Assembly: GCF_964340395.1 (NCBI RefSeq)
Contig: NC_135551.1
Location: forward strand, 22,432,503 to 22,483,502
DNA length: 51,000 nucleotides
Direction of reading: 5' to 3'
Origin: Glandiceps talaboti
Taxonomy: Eukaryota; Hemichordata; Enteropneusta; Spengelidae
The first letter of the stretch is position 1. Each line of letters opens with the position of its first letter. Made by a program: the position numbers and the translations under genes. The notes beneath the pieces were generated by a model. It had not been told where the DNA came from and did not search any database. It saw only the letters and a list, made by a program, of their open reading frames with translations. Below, one piece after another: positions 25,462 through 38,600 of the stretch.

Positions 25462-28400
25462 GGTGGTGGTGGTGTGGTTGTGGTTGTTGTTGTAGTGATG
25501 AGGGATGGTTTTGATGATGATGGTGGTAGGGTTGATGATGCTGATAGTTGTGGTTGGGATGGTGGTGTTGGTTGTGGAAGGTTGGTGGTAAAGATGGTGG
25601 TGGTTTGGTTGTGGTAGAGATTGTGGAGTTGATGTTGATAGTGGTGGTTGGGATGGTGTAATCATGAGGATGATGGTGATAGAGATGGTTGATGATTGTG
25701 ATTGTGGTGGTTGGAATATTGGTGGTGGTGATGGTCATGGTGGTGGTGGTGGTGGTGGTGGTGGTAGAGATGGTGTGGTTGTTGATAGTGATAGTGGTGG
25801 TTGAAGAGATCGAGATGATGTTAATAGTGGCAGTTGGGAAGGTAGTCATGTGGATGATGGTGGTAGGTGATTGTAGTAGGGATGGTGGGGTTGATGATGT
25901 TGATAGTGACTGTCTTGATGATATTGATGATGATGTTATTGTTTTGTGTTGATGTTAACAACACTTTGATTTCAAATGTTGTTTGGTTTCTATTGTTATC
26001 ATCTTGCATGATAACAATCAAACAAAGGAAAATATTATTCTATTTGGATTCATTTCTAAGATTTGATTTGATGGTTTGGTAATAGGGAAATCAGTTTTGC
26101 TATCAGTAAATTCAGCCTTGTTTCTGTATTGACAAATACAACCTTGCTTTATGCCATCACTAGTTTTTTTGTCTGACTATCAGTGAATGAATGCCATTGT
26201 TTCGCTATCACTCCTATCATCCTTGGGAGACTTATACTATCTCTAAAATCAGTTGTTGATAATGTACAAGTAAACACTGTAGGGGGTGAGGGGTTTATGT
26301 AGATATTAGAGATAGTAGTCTAATGCTATCCATGCATTGCATCTTTCACATGCTATCCTTGCATCAGATCTCAAGATCTCTCTTCAGTCTCATGCTATAC
26401 GTGCATAGGATCTCAAGATGTCTTTAGTCTAGTGCTATCCGTGCATTGAATTTCAAGATGTCTTTTAATAGTCTGGTGCTATACGTGCATCAAATCTCAA
26501 CAACTGTCTTTAGTTTAGTGCTATCCGTGCAGCGGATCTCAAAATCACTCTTTAGTCACGTGCTGTCCGTGCATCGAATTTCAAGATGTTTTCAGTCTAG
26601 TGCTATCCGTGCATCAAATCTCAAGATTTCTCAGTTGAGTGCTATCCGTGCATTGAATCTCAAGGACTCTCTTTATGATTCGATACCCCATCAGCATGTA
26701 AAGTACATAGATAGATACTTCATTAGATTTTCATTTTCAAGCTTGTAAGCTTTTATTTGCACCTCTAGCTTGTAATAAGATCTGTTGTGTCATTCAACCC
26801 TGATCAGTCCTTTCTCTGAAAACTAACTGGCTGACACAGCAGTCCTGTCTGCAGACAGAGTAAGTTGGGACTTGATTCTGACAATGTCCCTCTCCTTCTT
26901 CATGTCTAGGGACATTGTCAGAATCGTATCCATCTTCATACGGTCTACAAGCAGTACTAACTGACAAAGCAACATCATAGCTGTAGCCTACATTATATCT
27001 ACATTGTCCGAGTGATTTGAATGAAAGCTCATTACTGGTATACCTTTTAAAGATGAAGTTGGTATAAGTTTCTATTTTTTAATTTAGATATTGAGTCAAG
27101 TGTCATAGACTGTGGTGTGTCATTCAGTCACTAAAATCACAAGTTTAACATAAGTTTTTAAATTTGTCTTTCTTACCAGATGATGTTGATCTCAGTAGTA
27201 CACTGAATAATAGTCTACTACAGTCAGAGTCCATCTATTTGCCAGCTTCAACGGATCCAGACCAGGATGATGATGAAAGGCCGACAACAGCACCGCCATA
27301 TGCTGGGTATGCCAGCAAGAATATGGCAGACATTGCAGGGGCTGAAGATTACAAGAGACCTGCATCTGCTGCCGATATCGGTCTTGTGAAACCTCAGTCA
27401 GGTAGGCACAGTCCAATCCTGCATCACGGTAGCATGGGTGCTCTGGATCGCAAGGAAGGCGTTAGGACACCATTGAACCTTGGAAGTACAACTGGAAATC
27501 AGAAAAGGGAGCTCAAATCTGCTGCAGTACCCAAGGATAAAGTTAAACCTGCAAGGCTTCATCATCATCATCATTACGATGAAAAAATAGCAAAGATGTC
27601 ACAGAAGAAAGACTTTAAACACAGGTCTCCAACAGACAAAGTGACTTTTCAAGCACTTGAAGAAAGACCAATCAAACCACTGAATCAAACTGAAAGCACT
27701 CAGAGAATTGCAGCAAATCTTATGTTGTCTCCTACACCTGTGAAAAAGTCCAAGAGATCGCCATCACCATCACCAGCTGAGAAAAAGAAACGACCACTTA
27801 AAAATCAGAAAAACAATAAAATTGTGGGTTCGGAGAGTGACACTGAAAGTGGTGGTGTTATTCAGGTACATAATGGCCTTGATGGCATACGTAAGAAGGC
27901 TGCCGATAAGAAGTACAAGTTAACTTTATCGAAGGACGGAGGTGAACTCATTGTCCCTAAAACTAAACAATCGCCATCCAAATACAGCAAAGGCTCTTCT
28001 AGATCGTCGTCAAGGAAACTAGATACTAACTTTATCAACAGAATAGCAAAACAAAGAAGCAGAGACATACGGGCAGCCACCAGAATACAGGCATACTGGC
28101 GTGGATATCATGTACGGGAACACGATCCAGAAGTGGTCAAAGTTCGGCATATCATTCGAAATCAGAGAGTGGAAGATCACATCAGACAACTCAATGCCGA
28201 GCTAGAAAAGTAAGTGTTCTCTTGCAGTTAGGGGGCGATTGTCAACTTATTGATTGGCTGAAACAGTATTTTAGTGAGTGTTAGAAAATCTAATGATATA
28301 ACTGTTGTGTATAAATTATCTATCTTTGGTGAAAATGTAGCATGTCATCATGACTTTACACCTGACTGTTGACACACAAACAAACAAATATTTACTTTCA

Positions 28401-31400
28401 CTTGTGAAGACTAGCCTGTATATGTAAACTAACACTTGTCTCAGGATATCAGTTTCCATCAGTTTACAGACATATTATGCTGCTAGTAACTGAGAAATTA
28501 ACACTGTGTAATTACAACCTAGGAAAAAAACACCAGTGCGTTTGCTTGCTCATGGTAAGCAAGAAGGAGAGAAGCTCCGTACAAAGACATACTAGATTAT
28601 CAAAGCATGAACACCACAGGAGCTTGGATCTCATGACTCCGTTTACTGATAAAATGCAACATGTTATAATAACAATTGAATACAACTATTAGTGTCACAT
28701 TCTGACTTCCACAGATATGAACAAACTGATAAAAGTGTCACTTGAACCTACATCAGAGGCCCTCCCTGTTGTTTTTATATCAGTTTTATTATTGGTTTAT
28801 ACCTAATTATCTACTTGTGTGAAGTCTTTCCTTAGCTCACTTTATTCCAGTAAGTACACTGGTGGGTTTTTTTTTTGCTGGTTGTAACATTATTACGTGA
28901 TCGAGATCTGTATTTTGTAAAGGGATCAATATGTCACAATCATTTCAAATTCACTACTCCAAAGCGATTATATTTCACTGTCCTAACACTTTTTCTGCTC
29001 ATCAAATTTCGAAATTCAAAATTCGATATCACCAAATTTGACAAGGATACTATTCATAGATAGGGAACTTGCCATGGGTTAGTAGCAAAAGCTTTCATAT
29101 GGTGAAAGTTTTGCTGTTTTTTTCCCCCTTATATTTATCAAGTCTGTAGCCTGGAATCCATGTGAATGGGAGTTTTGAATATTTTATGTCCCCATCGTGG
29201 GCAAAATCCCCACTCACCTGGATTCCAGGGCACATTCTCCATTTATTTAGATATTTTACAGATTGCCAATTGTTAATTTTTCTTATAAAAATACGAGACA
29301 GTCAACTGTGATTCTTCTTTTTCATTTAAGTAATTTTTCATGAGTTTCCATAACTTTTGAAATTCTTTCTCCTGAAAACCAAGTCCCTGGCATGTTGCTC
29401 ATTGAAGATTTATACTCATACTACAATAGTGTAATGTGCTAATGCTGGAAGCCAATTATCCCAAAATTACAGAAACTGGTAGCCAATTATAGTGAAAATT
29501 ACTGCGACAGGTAGCCAATTATAGTGACAACTACAGAGGCCAGTTGACAATTAACTGTCAATTTGCTTGTTTCACACACAATGTATGAATCAACAGGTTT
29601 AATTTACCTAGCCAAACAAGGCTAACAAGTTTCTTACCTGTCTCAGTTTACACAGCCAAGCAAGGTAGAGTTTATTAGAAACAAATCACCAGTTTTAGTT
29701 TACTTATGCAAATTTAGCAAAGTTTGTTACAGACAAGTTCCTACATGCATTAGTCTGAAGTTTTTATACAACCCAGACAATTTGTTTTTCTTTGAAAGTA
29801 ACCACCATCCCTTCTTTCTTTTTTCAATTTCACAATAAAGGTAGACTTCAATGTCTATGTTTTGAAAATAACAATATTGAACTAAAAACAAACTTTCCTC
29901 TAAGTCTCTATTCCAAACAGTGCATATTTTTTTGTCTTTTGAGAGTCAAACAATGACGATAGCGAAACACACTAACTTGCAATTGAATGCTGATTCAAAA
30001 CACTTGCATACTTTGATGGTCTAACTCAAACAGAGCAGACACTTTCACTGACTTCTGAATCTAAACTATGCATACTTTTATCACCAAATAAACAATTGCA
30101 ATAACACAACAAACTTAGCAAGTGGTATGGAGTCAAAACAGTGCATATTTTGTATTGTCAATTTCAAACAAGGAAGGTTCAGTCAACTGCTGAATGTAAA
30201 CCATACATACCAGTACTTTTGTTGTTGAAATGAACAATTTTGATAAGGCAACAAACTAGACAATCTCCAATGATTGAAACAGTGCAAACTTTTATCACCG
30301 AAATAAGCACAAATGATAACACAACAAACTTGCCAATTACCATGGAATCAAAACAGTGCATATTTTCTATTGTCAGTTTCAAATAAAAATGGTACATTCA
30401 TTAAATTCTGGTGTAAACCTTGCATACCAGTACTTTTGTTGTTGAAATGAACAATTTTGATAAGGCAACAAACTTGACAAGCTCCAATGATTGAAACAAT
30501 GTAAACTTTTATCACCAAAATAAACACTAACGACAACACAACAAATTTGCCACCAACTACTGCACTATCAAAACAATGCATACTTTTCACTAGTTTTAGC
30601 GTCCAATGCAAACAGGACAGAAACATCACCTCCATTATAATACACAGTCGTTTTGAAATGAGACAGCAGTGTATGTTTGACATAGACAGGCTATGAATCA
30701 CCACCATTTAGAAGTTTATTTTTATCACCAGACTGCATATTTTCAGAAACTGTGTGTTTGCATTTTATTTCTGTGTTTTTTTAAAGGATAATCAAATTTA
30801 TTGTTTTCAGAGAGCTACTGTACGTAGAGTTTGTCATTAACAACATCAAACTGGTGAATTAAATTTCAGTTGCATTTTGTTGTTCAATTTTTCAGGACGA
30901 AAGAGATGTATGCCCAAGAGAAGAAAATGAGAAGCCTTCAAATGGAAGCCATCAAGTTTCTATGGGAACAGGTGTGTAGTCTATATGAATGTAATGTATT
31001 TACTAGTATAAACCCTAGTCTAGAGACGATCTCTGGCTTTGAATCCTTCCCCAGACGTATTCAAAGCCAAGGATAATATCTAGACTATGTAACCGCTTTT
31101 CCTTGATCCTAGGGTCCCTTTACAGTCAAAATAAATGCCAAAAAAGCACACCCCATTTCATTCTCAGACACCCAAAAGTAGACCTCTTTAGGGACACATA
31201 GTAAGTAGCTTTTCAAAGTGAGTACTTACACCCAATCTTCCGTCAAGTCATCATGTATATCTTGGTTGATTTCATAGAATTGATCAATTGTTTTGTAATT
31301 ATCAAGATGTTCTGATCAATCATCCTGCCTTTAACAAAGTGTGAAGACTAGAGTGGCTCTCCAAAGTGTTTCCTTCTGCATTTGTCTTTCATTTTATCAT

Positions 31401-32572
31401 ATGCCAAGAAAAATAAAAGGAAGAAAGGAAGGAGAAAAGAGGAAAGAGAGATAGAGGGGGGGGGGGGGGGGAGTTGAGGGGTGTTTGAAACCTTGTGAGA
31501 AAATAAAAGCATGTGTTGTTTGAGGAAAGTTGGCAGGTAGGAGCACTCTGTATTAAGTCGTACCATATGGTCGTGTGAGACTTAATTTGTTGTTGAGATG
31601 TAGGGCGTATCTTGGCACACAGCCAAACTACCTGAGTCTACCGGAAGTTCATGTATGAGTGACTGACTACTAGCTATCATGTAAAACACGTTCCTCTGTT
31701 GCAGAACATTCAAAAAAAAATATGGACTTAATTATGTCAGTCATTGTATGCTAAATGAATATGTTAGATATTATAAAAATCACTATCAGTGTGTGTGTCG
31801 TTGAGTTTGAGAACCATAGTAATAAAAGACATAATAGAAATGTCTCTAGTTTCACATCATGGGAAAACCCCAGTGTAATATTGGGGAACTTTGATAGTCT
31901 TTAGGAACTCACTACCTAGAATAAAATAGTCATAAAGCTGTAATTCATGGAAGTGTAGTATATACTCAGATTGGACTATTTATGATACTATTGAGGTTTG
32001 ATGCAAGTTTTTTTATGGCAAGGGTTCATCTAATGATGTGTTTGTGACTTCATCAAAGATTAGTTATTTCTCATTTAACATTATCCGTGTCAACAGTTGT
32101 ATGTGTTACCTTTATCTAAGTGTGTATCCATGTAGTTGAGAGTTCATTTGATAACTTCTGTGTTGTAATTCAATGTAGAAATGACAAGCCACTTGACATG
32201 GACTTTTCACTCTATATATATATAAATGCTCCACATGCCCAGCTGCACGTACGCGTCGCTTAGTTAGTGTATTATAAGCTGAGTCATTATTGATTTGTTT
32301 GGTAGCTACATGTACATTTGTACTTAACCTCACACGTGTGCACACACACGTACATGATGTACACACATACACACTCAAACACAGACACAAACACACAGAC
32401 TCAAACACTCAAACACACACAGACATAAAGACACTCAAACAGTCAGCATGCTCTTGAAAAATGAGGCAAAAAATAGAAATACATCAATCAATTTAAGTTT
32501 GTAATCACATGTGCACACACACTCACTTGCATGCACGCATGTGTACATACATACATACATACATACATACAT

Positions 32573-32642
<70 letters not shown>

Positions 32643-35600
32643 TAACTAGTTTCACAAGCCATTTAGATTTTGTGTCATGGTTTAATTGACAGGAAGGATT
32701 TTTCATAAAAATAACAATGTAGTTTATCCACCAAAAAGGTGAAGATTTCCCTCTGAAGATGAAAAAATCATGCTGAAATGAGACATGTCATCTTAGAACC
32801 AATGATAATTAACTCTCTATCCCATGACCATTGTCGATCAGTCTACTTTAATCTCTTCAAAACTCTGTATTTGTGTTTGATAGGTGCAAGCCTTACACCA
32901 ATGGAAGGACGACTTCACTCACGGTAGCAGCGTATCCAGACAGCAGTCTACCGCCAGTGATGTAGCAACCAGTAGTCAACAAACAGAACAAGATCCACTA
33001 GCTAAGGAAGCTGAGTTGGAAAAGAAGTGTACTGAGTTAGAACAACAGGTATCATTTCTCAAATGTGTCGATTTATTACAACAGATACAAGTGTCATAGA
33101 TGGAATTGATTCCTCATCTCATTCATCCATCTATCCATTTATCCATCTGTCTATCCACCCCTAGGTATCCCACATCTAACCCCAGACATCTAATGCAGGG
33201 TAGATGTTCAATACAATCATTGGCATACCTGAAGAATATTTGGCCCAACCTTTTAAAGTTTTTACAGTTTACTAAAGCCAAAACAATCACCCTGGTCATG
33301 TATCCAAATATCTCTGACCATTTTGACTTGGTGTACATCGTTTTGAGATAATGGTATAACCTTACTAGGGGCCATTGCTCTTCAGTCTTTCCCAACCATC
33401 CAATCTAGACGAATTCTTGATTCAGAAATAATGATAACTAAAAGAATTAAAAAAACTAAATATATAAAGGAAATGGACTATGTCTCACTTTAAAGTACTA
33501 AAAGCTAAATTACTGATAATTGAAAGTGGACGCCTTTCCATGAGCTGTATGACATAAAAACTTGTTTTAATGACTGGCTGTTTTATACCATCCCATAATA
33601 TGATTGGGTAAAATGATGACGGCAGTGTTTGAAATAAAACTATTGTCAGAAAGGTGAAAGTGGACTATAAGAATAACAGCTCAGTGGAAGTAATTTCGTC
33701 AATATGATTTGATTTGATGTAGAGTTAGCCAGGTTGCACATACAGAAAGATATGTATGTGTTCAAAAATTCTCAACATTCCAAAATGAATTTGAATGAAG
33801 TTGTTTTGTTTTTTCTATTAGAAAGTTTAACAGTTGATATGAATTATTATTTTTTGTTGTTATTGTTGAAAATTTGCTTGACTTGACAGTGTTGTTAAGA
33901 TGCTGTAACAGACCTCACTCAGCATTGTAGTCAGGGTCTGATACTCTGTGAATAATAGGAGTTGAAAACTGATGACAAGAGCAAAAGTACACTTGTAAAA
34001 AAAAATGTGTATGAATTGGAGTAGTACTGAACAAAGAGAAGTAGCTAATATGAAATTCTATCGAATTTCCCACCGCATGATATTATATTAGTAGTTGAGA
34101 GAAATAGAATTATATTTCTGTTTGCATGAATGTAAAGTCTCGTTTCTTTTGACATTTTACTTTGAAAGTTTCATTTGGATATTGAATGAAATTGTCAAAA
34201 AGTAATACTTACAGTAATGGTGTCTGTATGTCAGTATGAAGAGTAGGAAAAAAATGAGTTTCGGCACTTCGAGTTCGTGACATTTTGTGAAAGTAGACAG
34301 CTGTGAATTCTCAGCTTTGATCCTGTGCTTTTGACAGACAGAATTACTTTCTTAAAAAAAACACAATAGTTGTGATCATGGGCCAATGAAAGTAAAACAA
34401 CTAAAAAAAACTTGAGGGCTCATTCATCTCAACTGAACAAAATAGAATCTAAAGAAAAAATAAAGAAAAAAACAACAAAAAGATGGAATGTTATGTAGTA
34501 TTAGAAATGTGAGATTCAGTCTGAATCGTCAAATTTCACTCTGACAAATCTGTGTATTATTCACGTCATAATGGCAAACATAGCTATAATTTATTGAACA
34601 TTGTTGAGTTCAGTAACTTCACCTTATAATTGCCAGTGTACATTTTTTGTTTATGAACATGTATAACTGTAGACAACTGTTGTGTACTCTGTATGTGAAC
34701 GTGTTATTTTCATATTTTTGTTTTTATTTGATGATTTTGTACCTGTACCTGTCCACTGTTCTTGTAATGTGTGTGTGCCAGGTATCCCAGGGACTTGGCT
34801 ATCCAGCATGACTATGTCATTCACCAGAACAAAAAAAAAAACGACTGAAAAACCAGTATGTTGTGTCAGATAGCCAAGTCTCTGGAATATGTGCTTAAGG
34901 ATAAGGCAAGTAATGTTCGTATTAAATCTTGTGAAAATTATCTCAAAAAGTGATTTCAATGTCAACTCTTTTATGTTAACATAAGTTATATTTGTAGTAT
35001 AGAGAAAGGCTTGGAACAATATCTATTTGTATCAACTCAGCAAATTTTTTTATATACTGCGTAGATAGGTGCATGTAGGTAGTATAGGGTAGAGCAGGAC
35101 TTGAGAATACTTTGAAATATCAGCTTTTTAAGAATTGTATATATGTAGAGAGTATTGGATAGTGCTAAAAAATATCAACTCATTTCAGAATTTTACACAT
35201 GTATAGTATAATAATAATATAGTATAGTATAGTATAGTATAGTATAGTATAGTATAGTATAGGGTTAGAGAAGAAATATTTTGTAAGTTCAGTACATTTG
35301 ATCAAAAACTTTATTTAGAGATATATCATTTGATGTCACATATTCAGTATTTAAATATTGCTTCCATTCAATCATTAGACCAATCAGATTGAAGTATTTG
35401 ATAAGTATATACCAGGGGCGCAATATACTGACATCAAGGCCAGGAGGGTTTAGTTGTAAATTTTATTTTAAAAACTCACTTTATTTTATTCATTAAAACA
35501 ATTTCAGAGTAGGTATGTAGTTGATAGGTTTCCTACAAACTCAGTTCCTTTTGAAAGTGATCAGAATTTTAATTATCTTTCACATGGATTCTGATTGGTT

Positions 35601-38600
35601 GATTGATTTTTGTCCCAGGTGTAAACATGTTCTGTCCAATGGCAATAAGTGATGATTACTGAATTATGATTTGTTGATTGATTTCTGCAGGTGTAAATTT
35701 TATATTTTGTAAAATGGCAATGAGTGATGTATAATGAATCATGATTCTGTGGAACTGATTTTTTTTTCAGGTGTAAATATATTTTGTCTAATGACATTGA
35801 GTGATATGAAAATGAATCATGATTCGTTGAATGATTTTACTCCAGGTGTACATAGATACAATATGCAAATATTTTTCAGATTTGTTCTGAAAGAATTGAA
35901 TGTTGAATAACAAAGGGCAGGACAGTGTGTGTCAGTTGTAACTATTTTGAAAGTCAAGAAAATAAATACTATGACAATGAACATTTTCTTTTTTGAGTTT
36001 TTCTGTTGTTTCTTTTCTGACCTACACACAGAAATAAAGTTAATCATAGACACTGTTCAACACACTTCACAATATCTGTTATTTCTGTTAAGTGATACAC
36101 AGATCTGAGAGTTCAAACTATCAAAAAAAAAAATCGATAAAAAAACAAACTCTGCCAGTGTTCTATATTTACATCTAGTTTAACTGACTACAGAATGTTT
36201 GACTGTCTTGCCCTTTGACTGGAAGTACTGTGAACTGCTTTATTTCACTTTTATTATGAAATATATTTATTTAGGGTAGCTCAAATACAAGTGTTACAGT
36301 ACAAAAGTAATTGAAACACTTTCTGTCGAGACCCTCAATTTTCATCTCTCTATTAGTTTTCATTGCAATGTAATATGCTTAACTGTTAAGATGAGATGCT
36401 AATTTCAATGATTTGGAAATATATATGTAGTCATTGAAAAAAAAAAGAATGAAAAAAAATCTGGATCTTAGAAGTGGTAGTTTACTTGAAAAAGACTTGG
36501 GTAATGTTATTTTAGTGAAACTAATGCCAAGTGAGTGTAAAGTAGTTCACAGTATTCAATTCTTAAGTGTAAACTCTATCCCCTACATAACCTAAAACTT
36601 TTCTGTCATAACACCAGTAGAATAGGAAACAAATGTAGTATTAAATTACAGTTGTGTACGATTGACAAGCTGGAAAAGCATACTTTTCGTTGGTACCTAA
36701 TTGGGCATTAATCAGAAAGGCAGAGAAATTAGATTCGCCACACTAATAAAAAACAGTATGAAATCAGTTTATTACTTGGCTATCGTAAAATTAATAACGT
36801 AAAATGAATAGAGCAATTTATTAGCAAGTCACCTGACCTATTTTCCATCAATTAGCTATAATTGTGTTTTGACCACTAGAGGGCGCTACTGTATACCTTG
36901 CTGGTGCACCCTATGAGCGAACACATACCTGCAGGTCATGGATCATTAAATATCTTTTTAGTACCCACTTGAATCATCTTGTTTTCACCTTTCATTTTTT
37001 TTCTTCTATTCATTGTTATCAATGAAAAGAAATAGATATCAAAATTGAAAAAAAAATTTTTTTGCAAAATTTGACAAAATTTCCTCAATCTTCCTCTCTC
37101 TCTCCTCCCAGGTCATTCACCTACAGAGTACTTTGAAACAAGTGACAGGTCAGCTACACAGTTCGGGAACCTCCTCAAAGCCAGGTAATTTAGATGCTTC
37201 AGAGAAGAAAACACATGCACAGGTAAGGGTCAATGCATACAGTTACGACTACAGTGTTTTTGTTGGTGGGGAACACCAGTAACAGAAATTAAAATTCAAT
37301 CAGGAAAACTGGCACAAAAAGAAAACAACTGGGAACTTGGCAACCCTCCATTTTGGATGATGCATTGTGGGAAATATGGCTTCAGTCCATTTATAAACAA
37401 TCAGTCCAACTATATGCATGTCCACAAATAATTTAGTCTTGATTAACCAGACCCAGGAGGACCATCCTTCTGACCATTCTAGATTAGGTTTTACAGCAAT
37501 TACATATATAATTCCGCAGACCCTTGCATCTGAGCATGATCAATTTAGATTGCAAATTGGCAAACTTTATGATCCAAGACAGACTTAAAAATTGTTACCT
37601 GACATCTCAACAGCACACTTCTGCACTGTTTGTCAACATTTCATTTGAATACAGAAAACTCACTCATTTCAGGTTGGGCGACCAGAGCCATCAAAAAAGA
37701 CCAGTAAAGTTGGAATTCCGACAGCACCTAGAAATCTGACACTACAAAACAGAGCTGACAATAGTTTGCTACTACAGTGGGAGCCATCGAGTGTGGTTGA
37801 ATCAAGTAATTACGCTGTAACTGGCTACAAAGTTTTCGTCAATGGCAATGCTGAAGGTTTGGTGGAAGGCAACGACACATGGGCTATCATTGAAGGTCTT
37901 GTCTACCAAACTGTATACAAGTAAGTGTTCTAAGAATGTCAATTGTTTTATATTGCATTGATCATGCTGTCTCTCTTACAGTCAAACAACCGTTCTCTAG
38001 TAACTCATACTAATCACTTTCTCATATACAATGTGTTGAATACTGACCTTTTATTGAAAGCTTCCTTTAAGCATTGTGGCCAATTGTTGCCCTGTAAACA
38101 AAGAAGAGCCCCTCTATTATACAAATTTTGGGTAGTAATAGATTTTGGGTGACAAATATCCTTAGACAGAAAGATGAAATATGATCACTCTTGTGTCCCT
38201 AGACCAACTTTTCTATAGCTCTACCAGACAACTGGTTTTAACATCAAAATTTTGATCCTAATTGACAAAGACTTATAACAAAACTTTTTTGTATGTGTTG
38301 TTAGGTTCACTGTAAGAGCTGTGTCTGATGTTGGTGAATCACCTGACTCAAATACTGTCATCACACAACTGATAAACAGTCCAGCTGTGCCGGGAGAACG
38401 ACACAACAAAACTGACAAGGATGATGATTCACCAAAGAGACGTGACAGCAAAGACAGCAGCAGTCCTGGAAGTAGGAAGTCATCCAGAGATTCAACTGGT
38501 TCCACGTCGTCTAGACGATCCTCAACTTCTGGAAAACCAGGAAGCAAGGGACAAAGTAAACACAAAGATGAAAAGGAACAGAGTGATGCACCAGAGAAAA

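Larger units (their letters stand above)
25368..27179 (+). other. Intron with GT-rich simple repeat and a 45-bp minisatellite
   Basis: 1.8-kb intron made mostly of repeats: (TTG)n/(GTG)n at 25374-25496, irregular GATGGT/GTGGTT sequence to about 25940, and a minisatellite at 26317-26672. Confidence 0.85.
28210..30895 (+). other. Intron, 2.7 kb
   Basis: Holds a CCTGGAATCC-family MITE (29147-29232), three GTAGCCAATTAT repeats near 29450-29530 and a 217-bp tandem duplication (29990-30610). No exon was recognised; the small open frames look random. Confidence 0.8.
30972..32883 (+). other. Intron, 1.9 kb
   Basis: Contains a MITE (31016-31087) starting 45 bp after the donor, a poly-G run near 31449-31470 and CA/CATA microsatellites (32338-32641). 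Nothing else recognised. Confidence 0.8.
33049..37111 (+). other. Intron, 4.1 kb
   Basis: AT-rich. Holds a MITE (34785-34887), an AGTAT pentanucleotide array (35219-35263), a tandem repeat with splice-acceptor-like CAGGTGTA units (35585-35852) and a CTCF-like motif (36873-36886). No coding exon was recognised. Confidence 0.8.

Noticed and set aside
25334-25849. 171-codon minus-strand frame rich in Thr, His and Gln
   Set aside because: Antisense of the TTG/GTG microsatellite and of the end of the CEP97 exon.
26446-26748. 100-codon open frame with repeated LSVHRIS-like segments
   Set aside because: It tracks the 45-bp minisatellite, whose length happens to preserve frame; no domain, and it sits within an intron.
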